Source: Bacteroidia bacterium
GTDB lineage: Bacteria > Bacteroidota > Bacteroidia > Bacteroidales > UBA5342
NCBI GenBank assembly: GCA_030433225.1
Contig: JAUIMD010000080.1
Location: 1-7,797, forward strand
Direction: 5' to 3'
DNA length: 7,797 nt
Position 1 is the stretch's first letter. Each line of letters opens with the position of its first letter. A program made the position numbers and the translations under genes. Of the stretch, positions 1 through 6,885 are shown in pieces. Under the pieces are notes generated by a model that did not search any database, had not been told where the DNA came from, and worked only from the letters and a program-made list of their open reading frames with translations.

Positions 1-669
1 TACCTGCGCATCAGTGCCGAAAGTTCGGGGAACCTGCTGAATGCTGTGCAAACCTATACCCATGCGCCCAAAGATTCCACCGGCGCCAATACCTTTATGG
101 ATGTGCCCATTTCGCAATACGTAAAACTGGACGTTGATGGGACTTACAACAATTACATTAACGAAAAAAACAGCCTTGTGTACCGGTTAGCCATGGGAGT
201 AGCCTACCCCTATGGAAACCGGCGGGTACTCCCCTTTGAAAAACGCTATTTTGCCGGTGGTGCCAACAGTTTGCGGGCCTGGCGGGTACGCTCATTGGGC
301 CCCGGTACCTTTACCGACACCCTCAACATAAACCAGTTGGGAGATATACGGCTGGAGGCTAACGTGGAGTACCGTTTTAAACTCGTGTCGATTTTTGAAG
401 GAGCCCTTTTTGTGGATGCCGGAAACATTTGGACCATTTACGATTATGTGGACGACCAGCCGGGTGGCGTGTTTCGGTTTAATACGTTTTACAAACAAAT
501 TGCACTGGGTTACGGAGCCGGCTTACGCATTGACATGAACTACTTTGTGTTTCGCTTTGACTATGGAATAAAGCTTCACGACCCACAACGCAGCGCCGGC
601 AACCGTTGGGTATTTAATCCCATATGGCGCGACACCGCCTTTAATTTCGCCATTGGATATCCGTTTTAA
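1..669 (+). CDS. Omp85-family outer-membrane assembly protein (TamL/BamA-like), C-terminal part
   Basis: The reading frame is open from base 1, so the 5' end lies outside the window; 222 residues and the stop are present. What is seen is the end of a 16-stranded Omp85 barrel. The block LPFEKRYFAGGANSLRAW (residues 77-94) followed by RSLGPG is the conserved L6-loop region; it continues with LGDIRLEANVEYRF, FVDAGNIW and GYGAGLRIDMNYFVFRFDYG, and ends in IGYPF with a terminal Phe, the usual beta-signal recognised by the BAM machine. The usual VRGF/VRGW loop motif reads LRAW here, keeping the key Arg (residue 92). POTRA domains and any lipidation signal would lie upstream. In Bacteroidota such proteins are usually annotated TamL or 'BamA/TamA family'; I infer a role in inserting or exporting outer-membrane proteins. 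An internal GTG at 46 is not a start because homologous sequence continues upstream of it. Family is secure; the exact paralogue (TamL, BamA or other) is not. Confidence 0.9.
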   Translation, partial: YLRISAESSGNLLNAVQTYTHAPKDSTGANTFMDVPISQYVKLDVDGTYNNYINEKNSLVYRLAMGVAYPYGNRRVLPFEKRYFAGGANSLRAWRVRSLGPGTFTDTLNINQLGDIRLEANVEYRFKLVSIFEGALFVDAGNIWTIYDYVDDQPGGVFRFNTFYKQIALGYGAGLRIDMNYFVFRFDYGIKLHDPQRSAGNRWVFNPIWRDTAFNFAIGYPF

Positions 670-1000
670 TCCGGCGTACACCCAGGTTTTAATTAACGCA
701 AAAGACATATTGCCAGCACAACATCCACCCTTTTTTAAAAAAGAATTTAAATAGGATAATTTTCATGCAAAAATCTGTTTTTCACGTGTAAAACCAGAAA
801 AAGGTTAATATATTTACAGCCGCAAAAACAAGCGATGGAAGAAAATTTATAAAACTGATTTTCAACCATTTATTATCAACCTAAAACGATAATAACAACA
901 CAAACAAATGTAAACCCGCTCTTTCGGTTTAAAGGCAGTCAGGAATTGACAAAAAGAGGGAAAAACACAAAATTTATTATTTACTAAATATCCTATCACA
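670..1000 (+). promoter_or_regulatory. AT-rich spacer and leader upstream of the aldolase gene
   Basis: These 331 bases hold no convincing gene. They must contain the end of the TamL-like transcript and the aldolase promoter. No TTTG (Bacteroidota -33 element) occurs on the plus strand here. The nearest matches to the -7 element TAnnTTTG are TAATTTTC at 757-764 and TATATTTA at 809-816, neither with a -33 partner at the right distance. Weak dyads are a TTTTTTAAAAAA palindrome (731-742), an 8-bp hairpin with one mismatch around a CACGTG loop (774-798), and a 6-bp stem TAAACC/GGTTTA with a 9-base loop (911-931). The bases before the ATG (981-1000) have no Shine-Dalgarno motif and are A/T-rich, as is normal in this phylum. 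No GC-rich terminator follows the TamL-like gene. Confidence 0.4.
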
Positions 1001-2074
<1,074 letters not shown>

Positions 2075-2097
2075 AAAGATTATTTCTTTTACATAAC

Positions 2098-2134
2098 AAA
2101 GGCTGCTTCATTTTTGAGGCAGCCTTTTTGTTTT
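2098..2134 (+). terminator. Intrinsic terminator of the aldolase gene
   Basis: A 12-bp stem (AAAGGCTGCTTC at 2098-2109 with GAGGCAGCCTTT at 2116-2127) closes on a 6-base ATTTTT loop and runs into TTTTT-G-TTTT. The single non-Watson-Crick pair (2107/2118) is U-G in plus-strand RNA but A-C in minus-strand RNA, and the T tract lies on the right, so the element is oriented for the aldolase transcript. It starts 24 bases after the stop codon. Confidence 0.93.
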
Positions 2135-2158
2135 AAGATTCTTGCTTAAATTTTTTTT

Positions 2159-2203
2159 AAAAAATATAGCTTTAATATTATGTAATAAATTGAAATTAAG
2201 GCT
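2159..2203 (-). terminator. Weak AT-rich terminator-like hairpin after the lipoprotein gene
   Basis: Read on the minus strand, AGCCTTAAT (2203-2195) can pair with ATTAAAGCT (2176-2168) across an 18-base AT-rich loop, with one A-C mismatch, then ATA and six U (2164-2159). It lies 9 bases past the lipoprotein stop. The stem is AT-rich and the loop long, so this is only a candidate; the convergent aldolase terminator is nearby. Confidence 0.3.
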
Positions 2204-2211
2204 TCTAACGC

Positions 2212-3210
2212 TTAATGTTCATAAAAAACTGTATTTCCTATATAAAATGGATGCCTGGGGTTAGTGATAACAAAAGGCAGATTCCTTTCCATTAAACCAT
2301 GGTTTTCATTATTTAGGTTTCCACTCTTCAATATGTCGAGACCTAATTCTGTAAAACCATTGCTAAATAAGAAGTTTGATAGATTTCCTTTACCTGGTTC
2401 ATACACAAACTCCTCCCGGTCATCGTCTCCATATTCAATAACGGATATGTTACCATTTGCATCATACTGAAATGTCATAGTGTCTCCAACCTCCCAGATT
2501 TCTTCATATCGGTTCCATTCACTATCCGTTATACTTTTCAAAACTTCCTCACTATAAGCATAGGAATATTTTCCCTTAACAAACCAGTCGTCATTCTCTT
2601 CATCATATTGGACGATTTCAGCAATATTCCCGGATGAATATGCATATACCAATTTTTCAAACGGTTCCCAACCTCCACTAATCCAATGATAGGAAACCGT
2701 CTCAGTTAGTGTATCCTCTCTAAAAACATATGCATCTTTATATTTTGAAGCCATGGATGGATATAATAAATCATATTCGGTTATCAGTTCATTTAAATTT
2801 TTGCCGGAATAATGCAAGGTTTGCCTCCACGACAAGCCCCAACTACTATCATCCTGCTTTCGATATGAATTAAATAAAGTTGTTAATCCATTTTCAATTA
2901 GAAAGTCCAGCTTATAATCCAATTCCCCCTTATAATATTCGTAGCCTGTTGCCCAATTACCCTCATAAGTAAAAACTACACTATCTGTTTCATCCGATAA
3001 TACATCTGTTGCTGACCATTTAACCAAAGATTCATCATTATATGAATAAGATAAACTTTGAATTAATTCATTTTCTGAATAATAATTGTATTGAGTTAAT
3101 CGGTAGGCTATTGGCTCTGGTTCTTCCTCCAATTTTATTTCGCTTATTTGGTTTTTATCACACGTCGTAAGGCTGAATGATAAAATAAGCAACACATAAA
3201 GTTTGTACAT
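2212..3210 (-). CDS. Lipoprotein with YD/RHS-like degenerate repeats, function unknown
   Basis: I chose the ATG at 3210 because it gives a proper lipoprotein signal: MYKLYVLLILSFSLTTC with Lys at position 3, a hydrophobic stretch and a candidate lipidated Cys at 17 (LTTC; Thr at -1 is slightly atypical). The frame is open to an ATG at 3324, but that would add 38 residues before the signal. The mature part of the 332-residue protein carries about six loosely repeated units of aromatic-x-Tyr followed by Asn/Gly and a short strand: near residues 41-59, 132-147, 189-203, 217-233, 248-264 (FQYDANGNISVIEY, the best) and 268-285. This resembles YD/RHS-type beta repeats, suggesting an elongated beta-rich surface or periplasmic protein. 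There is no catalytic motif and no toxin-like C-terminus. It lies 100 bases downstream of a barrel gene on the same strand and may be co-transcribed with it. GC is low. No function is assigned. Confidence 0.8.
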   Translation of the reverse strand: MYKLYVLLILSFSLTTCDKNQISEIKLEEEPEPIAYRLTQYNYYSENELIQSLSYSYNDESLVKWSATDVLSDETDSVVFTYEGNWATGYEYYKGELDYKLDFLIENGLTTLFNSYRKQDDSSWGLSWRQTLHYSGKNLNELITEYDLLYPSMASKYKDAYVFREDTLTETVSYHWISGGWEPFEKLVYAYSSGNIAEIVQYDEENDDWFVKGKYSYAYSEEVLKSITDSEWNRYEEIWEVGDTMTFQYDANGNISVIEYGDDDREEFVYEPGKGNLSNFLFSNGFTELGLDILKSGNLNNENHGLMERNLPFVITNPRHPFYIGNTVFYEH

Positions 3211-3310
3211 ATTGAAAATTTTAACGGTTTGTGTATTTAAATAGAATATGTCTTTTGATACGTTTAACGGTATTTTAATCCACCATATTTTAATGCAGGA
3301 AAAGTCACCT

Positions 3311-3997
3311 TTAATACAACCCAAACATGTAACTCAGTGATATTTTGTACACATCATTTTTAATATAATTATCCATTTCATACATGGTTTGAATGTCCAT
3401 GTAACCCCTGTCGTAACCTAGTTCTATGCGTACATCTTCAATTGCAATACCAAAGGAAATACTTAAACCTAAATCGAAAGGTATAAAAACATCGTCTTCC
3501 TCTTCAAAGCCTACTTCAAATACACCATCCGAATCTCCATATTCTGTTTCGGCCATTGCTGTTAGGTCTCCGGTAAATTTATATTTTGCACTTAATAAGT
3601 ATGAGAAATATGGCCCAATCGCAAAGGTAGGCTTAACAAGTCCTTCTCCCCATTTAAAACGCAGGGTCAAAGGCAGGTTAAAATACAAAAGATCATATTG
3701 CAGGTATCCTTCGGGTTTCTTCCCAAAAGAAAAAACATTTCCTAAAGGATCATAGTTTACTCCTTTATTTTCAAATCCAAGGCCGGTTTCAAAACTCGCT
3801 CGTTGCGATAGAGGGACCTCCCAAATGCCCCCAATGTTGAATCCGTTTTTAGCATCAATATTTCCGAGATCGTCGTCCTCACCTGTCCTGAAAAAGGTAT
3901 TGTTATATCCTGCTTTTATGCCAAACCTCTTTTGGGCATGGGTTTCAAATTCAAACAAAAAAAACAGGAGGAATACATACAAAACAATTTGCTTCAT
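3311..3997 (-). CDS. Small outer-membrane beta-barrel protein (porin-family, PF13568-like)
   Basis: The 228-residue product begins with a Sec signal peptide (MKQ, then a Leu/Phe-rich core, cleavage likely at THA-Q, residues 19-22). The mature protein starts RFGIKAGYNNT, then shows alternating beta-strands typical of the Bacteroidota OMP_b-brl_2/PorT-like families: FNIGGIWEVPLSQRASFETGLGF, YDLLYFNLPLTLRFKW, VKPTFAIGPYFSYLLSAKYKF, FIPFDLGLSISFGIAI and a last strand ending in LSYMFGLY with a terminal aromatic. An acidic loop (residues 150-169, rich in Asp and Glu) is probably extracellular. The likely role is a small eight-stranded outer-membrane barrel; substrate and function are unknown. It is probably the first gene of a two-gene unit with the lipoprotein downstream, and a strong terminator 50 bases upstream of its start separates it from leuB. 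Low GC is shared with the lipoprotein gene. Confidence 0.85.
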   Translation of the reverse strand: MKQIVLYVFLLFFLFEFETHAQKRFGIKAGYNNTFFRTGEDDDLGNIDAKNGFNIGGIWEVPLSQRASFETGLGFENKGVNYDPLGNVFSFGKKPEGYLQYDLLYFNLPLTLRFKWGEGLVKPTFAIGPYFSYLLSAKYKFTGDLTAMAETEYGDSDGVFEVGFEEEDDVFIPFDLGLSISFGIAIEDVRIELGYDRGYMDIQTMYEMDNYIKNDVYKISLSYMFGLY

Positions 3998-4046
3998 AAG
4001 TTAATTAAATGGTTCGCGAGTGCTAAAATATATAAATTTTCAAAAC

Positions 4047-4078
4047 AAAAAAAAGGAACCACAACCGTGATTCCTTTT
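4047..4078 (-). terminator. Intrinsic terminator of the leu operon after leuB
   Basis: On the minus strand, AAAAGGAATCAC (4078-4067) pairs with GTGGTTCCTTTT (4062-4051) over a 4-base loop, giving 12 bp with one G-U wobble (4059/4070), followed by four more U to make a U8 tract (4054-4047). In plus-strand RNA the wobble becomes C-A and there is no comparable U tract, so it serves leuB. It begins 23 bases after the leuB stop. Confidence 0.93.
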
Positions 4079-4100
4079 CTCTATACGATGGTAATGTAGC

Positions 4101-5171
4101 TTATTGTTTCGAAATCCAATCGGCCAGCCAGGTACCTACTTCGGAGGTTTTAGCAGCTTTGGTTTTATCGTCGGCAATGTCTTCGGTGGTTACTTTGGCA
4201 TCCATCGAAGCGTTTACAGCATCACGAATCAGTTGCCCTTCTTCTTTCAAGTCGAAAGCGTACTCGAACATCATAGCGGCTGAAAGAACGGTAGCCAATG
4301 GGTTCGCAATGTCTTTGCCTGCCGCTTGCGGATATGAACCGTGAATGGGCTCAAATACACTGGTGTGGATACCTACGGATGCCGATGGCAACATTCCCAG
4401 CGATCCACCAATAACAGAAGCCTCATCGGTCAGGATATCACCAAACATATTTTCGGTAACCATTACGTCAAAGTTTTTAGGCCACTGAATAATCTGCATC
4501 GCAGCGTTATCCACAAACATATATTCGGTAGTTACTTCCGGGTAATTCGGTGCCATTTCCTGGGCTACCTCTCTCCATAAACGAGAGCTTTCCAACACGT
4601 TGGCTTTATCTACAACGGTTAATTTCTTACGGCTTTTCAAGGCAAATTCGTAGGCCAGCTTCAGGATGCGCTCCACTTCTTCGCGGGTGTACACGCAATT
4701 GTCAAAGGCGGTGTTCCCACCATCCAAACGGCCTTTTTCGCCAAAATAAATACCTCCGGTTAATTCACGAATACACATAAATTCGGCTCCTTCCACCAAA
4801 TCGCGGCGCAATGGTGATTTATGCAACAACGAAGGGAAACTCATTACCGGACGCAGATTGGCATACAAACCTAATTGTTTACGCATGCGCAGCAATCCCT
4901 GCTCAGGACGCACAGTTGCTTTGGGGTTGTTATCAAATTTAGGATCTCCGATAGCACCAAAAAGTACGGCATCCGAATTCATACAGATTTCGTGTGTTTC
5001 AGGTGGGTATGGGTCCCCAACCTCATCAATAGCACAGGCGCCGGTAAGGGCATAGGTAGCTTCCAAATCATGCCCTTTTTTAGCACAAACGGCGTTTACT
5101 ACTTTCATGGCTTGTTCAACAATTTCTGGTCCAATCCCATCTCCGGGAAGTACGGCAATGTTTAGTTTCAT
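4101..5171 (-). CDS. leuB: 3-isopropylmalate dehydrogenase
   Basis: This cytoplasmic enzyme oxidatively decarboxylates 3-isopropylmalate to 2-oxoisocaproate in leucine synthesis; LeuB enzymes also act on beta-methylmalate, giving 2-oxobutanoate for isoleucine. At 356 residues it is full length. Visible motifs: LPGDGIGPEI at the N-terminus; substrate arginines R97, R107 and R135 (the last in RELTGGIYFGE with Y142); K189 in VDKANVLESS; the metal aspartates D221, D245 and D249 (in ENMFGDILTDEASVIGGSLGMLPSAS); and the nucleotide-binding segment EPIHGSYPQAAGKDIANP. In that segment the Asp that contacts the NAD ribose in the Thermus enzyme (D278 by its numbering) is Gln282 here. The ATG at 5171 fits the family start exactly. 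It is the last gene of the operon, 96 bases after cimA and followed by a strong terminator. A 7-bp tandem repeat fills the bases just before its start. Confidence 0.96.
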   Translation of the reverse strand: MKLNIAVLPGDGIGPEIVEQAMKVVNAVCAKKGHDLEATYALTGACAIDEVGDPYPPETHEICMNSDAVLFGAIGDPKFDNNPKATVRPEQGLLRMRKQLGLYANLRPVMSFPSLLHKSPLRRDLVEGAEFMCIRELTGGIYFGEKGRLDGGNTAFDNCVYTREEVERILKLAYEFALKSRKKLTVVDKANVLESSRLWREVAQEMAPNYPEVTTEYMFVDNAAMQIIQWPKNFDVMVTENMFGDILTDEASVIGGSLGMLPSASVGIHTSVFEPIHGSYPQAAGKDIANPLATVLSAAMMFEYAFDLKEEGQLIRDAVNASMDAKVTTEDIADDKTKAAKTSEVGTWLADWISKQ

Positions 5172-5179
5172 TTTTGCGA

Positions 5180-5218
5180 TATTATTTATTTTTTATTGTC
5201 TATTGTTTATTATTTATT
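5180..5218. repeat. 7-bp imperfect tandem repeat upstream of leuB
   Basis: On the plus strand, five consecutive heptamers fit NTNTATT without a gap: ATTTATT (5184-5190), TTTTATT (5191-5197), GTCTATT (5198-5204), GTTTATT (5205-5211) and ATTTATT (5212-5218); a partial unit TATT sits at 5180-5183. Read as leuB leader RNA this is AATARAN repeated. It ends 8 bases before the leuB start, where A-rich sequence normally favours initiation in Bacteroidota, so it may form the translation enhancer. It could also simply be AT-rich low-complexity sequence, but the period is strict. Confidence 0.75.
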
Positions 5219-5229
5219 GAAGAGATTTT

Positions 5230-5264
5230 AAGTATTCGAAGTACTCCAACTTACTTTAAGTACT
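5230..5264. repeat. Three AAGTAYT copies in the cimA-leuB spacer
   Basis: AAGTATT (5230-5236), AAGTACT (5239-5245) and AAGTACT (5258-5264) occur within 35 bases, directly after the cimA stop. TTTAAGTA occurs twice, exactly 28 bases apart (5227 and 5255). AGTACT is self-complementary, so the two exact copies could form a weak 6-bp stem. No promoter or U tract accompanies them. Confidence 0.35.
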
Positions 5265-5267
5265 ACA

Positions 5268-6794
5268 TTACTGCCAGTGTTCAATCAGGTTTAGCATGCG
5301 AACTGTGGCTTGTATGGCAGCCTCAGTTTGGTCGGCATCCAGCCCCCGCGTTTTAAATGCACGGCCTTCAAATTCCCAATGAATAATGGTCTCAACAAAA
5401 GCATCGGTACGGCCGCCCGGAGGAATGGTTACTACGTAATCACTCAGCAGCGGGCGCTTTTTCCCCAGGCGTTCATAAATCTTCCAAAGGGCCTTCATAA
5501 ACGCATCGTATTGCCCGTCGCCAATTGCAGTTTCCTGGTAGGGTTTTTTATCAATAAGTATACGCACCTGCGCCACAGGTTTTAAGCCATATGCCAGCGA
5601 AAGTGAATAATTGAGCACCTTAATTTTTTGCTCACTTTTTTCGGTATCCAGTACATTGGAAATGATGTAAGGCAAATCTTCTTTTGAGACGCGTTCCTTT
5701 TTATCCCCCAACTCAATAATGCGTTTGGTAATGAGCTTCATGGCCTCATCGTCCAAATCAATTCCCAGCTCTTCCAGGTTCTTTTTTATACTGGCTTTTC
5801 CCGAGTTTTTCCCCAGCGCATATTCCCGCTTACGACCAAATCGTTCGGGCAACAATGCATTGAAATACAGGTTGTTTTTGCTGTCTCCATCTGCATGAAT
5901 GCCTGCCGTTTGCGTAAATACAAATTCGCCAATCAAGGGTTTATTGGTTGGAATACGGATTCCGGAAAACGATTCTACAATTTTACTCACCTTGTTCAGC
6001 TTCGATTCATCCACGCTATTGGGCACATTTAAATGGTCGTTTAAAATCCCGATAACGGAAGATAGGGGAGCATTCCCTGCCCGTTCTCCCAAACCATTTA
6101 CGGTGGTGTGCACGCCGTTGATACCGGCACGAATTGCTTCAAAGGTATCGGCTACTGCAAAGTCGTAATCGTTGTGCGAATGGAAGTCGAGGTGCAATTC
6201 AGGGTACCTTTCGCGCACCTGTTTGCAATATTCGTAGGTTTGGTGAGGGTTTAAAATGCCGAGCGTATCGGGCAGCATGAACCGTTTTATGGGCTCATCC
6301 TTTAAACCGTCCATTATGGCAAAGACGTATTCGGGTGAGTTCATCATCCCATTCGACCAGTCTTCCAGGTAAATATTTACCTCCAGTTCTCGTGAGCGGG
6401 CGTAGGCAATTACCTTTTTTATGTCCTCCACATGTTGCTCAGGCGTACGTTTCAACTGCTCTGAAACGTGTTTTAGCGAGCCTTTTGCCAGCAGGTTTAA
6501 CACCCGGCAACCGGTATCGTAAATCCAGTCGACTGTTACATTTCCATCAATAAACCCTAAAATCTCCACTTTATGCAGATGGCCCGATGCTTTTGCCCAG
6601 TCGGCAATTTTTTTCACCGACTCAAACTCACCCTGCGAAACACGGGCCGAAGCCACTTCAATACGGTCCACCTTTACTTCTTCAAGCAACAATTTTGCGA
6701 TGGCCAGCTTTTCCTGTGCCGCAAACGATACACCCGAGGTTTGTTCCCCATCGCGCAGGGTGGTGTCCATTATTTCTAATTTCGCGCTCTTCAT
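5268..6794 (-). CDS. cimA: (R)-citramalate synthase, Leptospira type (often mislabelled 2-isopropylmalate synthase)
   Basis: The enzyme condenses acetyl-CoA with pyruvate to (R)-citramalate, the first step of the threonine-independent isoleucine route. The 508 residues comprise an HMGL-like TIM barrel (about 1-290), a linker subdomain (about 291-385) and a LeuA-type regulatory domain (about 390-508). The catalytic pair is R14/D15 in DTTLRDGEQTSGVSF. Metal ligands are D15, H205, H207 (HSHND) and N241 (GLGERAGN). By motif alignment from memory with Leptospira interrogans CimA, the pyruvate-selecting residues Leu81, Leu104 and Tyr144, plus Glu146 and Thr179, correspond to L79, L102, Y142, E144 and T177, all identical. 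Long blocks such as ASARVSQGEFESV, YLEDWSNG, HNDYDFAVAD and LPERFGRKREYALGK also match that enzyme rather than LeuA. Isoleucine-site residues Y429, D430, L450, Y453, I457, V467 and Q489 are kept; the equivalent of Pro493 is Ala487. It sits between leuD and leuB, whose products process citramalate. Confidence 0.9.
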   Translation of the reverse strand: MKSAKLEIMDTTLRDGEQTSGVSFAAQEKLAIAKLLLEEVKVDRIEVASARVSQGEFESVKKIADWAKASGHLHKVEILGFIDGNVTVDWIYDTGCRVLNLLAKGSLKHVSEQLKRTPEQHVEDIKKVIAYARSRELEVNIYLEDWSNGMMNSPEYVFAIMDGLKDEPIKRFMLPDTLGILNPHQTYEYCKQVRERYPELHLDFHSHNDYDFAVADTFEAIRAGINGVHTTVNGLGERAGNAPLSSVIGILNDHLNVPNSVDESKLNKVSKIVESFSGIRIPTNKPLIGEFVFTQTAGIHADGDSKNNLYFNALLPERFGRKREYALGKNSGKASIKKNLEELGIDLDDEAMKLITKRIIELGDKKERVSKEDLPYIISNVLDTEKSEQKIKVLNYSLSLAYGLKPVAQVRILIDKKPYQETAIGDGQYDAFMKALWKIYERLGKKRPLLSDYVVTIPPGGRTDAFVETIIHWEFEGRAFKTRGLDADQTEAAIQATVRMLNLIEHWQ

Positions 6795-6820
6795 AGAATG
6801 ATGTTAAAGATTTTCAATTC

Positions 6821-6863
6821 CGCAGTATACGCCGCTTATTGCTCTACCCGGTGTATACCTGCG
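6821..6863. promoter_or_regulatory. GC-rich imperfect inverted repeat in the leuD-cimA spacer
   Basis: CGCAGTATACGCCG (6821-6834) is almost perfectly complementary to CGGTGTATACCTGCG (6849-6863): 13 Watson-Crick pairs, one bulged C at 6858/6859, and one pair (6831/6852) that is G-U on the plus strand and A-C on the minus strand. The loop is 14 bases. Each arm holds the palindrome GTATAC. No U tract follows on the cimA strand, so it is not a terminator. It could be a repressor site, an RNA structure in the cimA leader, or a processing site. Confidence 0.55.
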
Positions 6864-6885
6864 TACCTTTGGAACGGGTGAAAGT

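Noticed and set aside
731..742. TTTTTTAAAAAA palindrome as a terminator for the TamL-like gene
   Set aside because: No GC pairs and no loop; unlikely to form a stable RNA hairpin.
946..980. TTGACA at 946-951 with TATTAT at 975-980 as a sigma70-type promoter for fbaA
   Set aside because: The spacing is 23 bases, too long for a -35/-10 pair, and Bacteroidota housekeeping promoters use a different consensus.
3211..3324. In-frame 38-residue N-terminal extension of the lipoprotein starting at the ATG at 3324
   Set aside because: It would place a charged, Trp/Ile-rich stretch before a clear lipoprotein signal and overlap the upstream barrel gene by 14 bases; the start at 3210 explains the sequence better.
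3426..3755. 109-codon plus-strand open frame inside the barrel gene
   Set aside because: Antisense shadow; Ser/Lys/Pro-rich low-complexity product without motifs.
4023..4049. TTTG boxes with TATATTTT as a promoter for the barrel gene on the minus strand
   Set aside because: The -7-like element is a 7/8 match, but the TTTG copies lie only 8 and 13 bases upstream instead of about 19-21, and they overlap the leuB terminator tract.
5268..6794. Annotation as 2-isopropylmalate synthase (leuA)
   Set aside because: The substrate-selecting residues and long sequence blocks match Leptospira-type citramalate synthase rather than LeuA.
6795..6885. T-box or amino-acid leader-peptide attenuator in front of cimA
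   Set aside because: The minus-strand GGTACGCAGG only superficially recalls a T-box motif. I see no specifier stem, no Leu/Ile-rich leader peptide, and no terminator placed before cimA in the right order; T-boxes are mainly a Gram-positive device.
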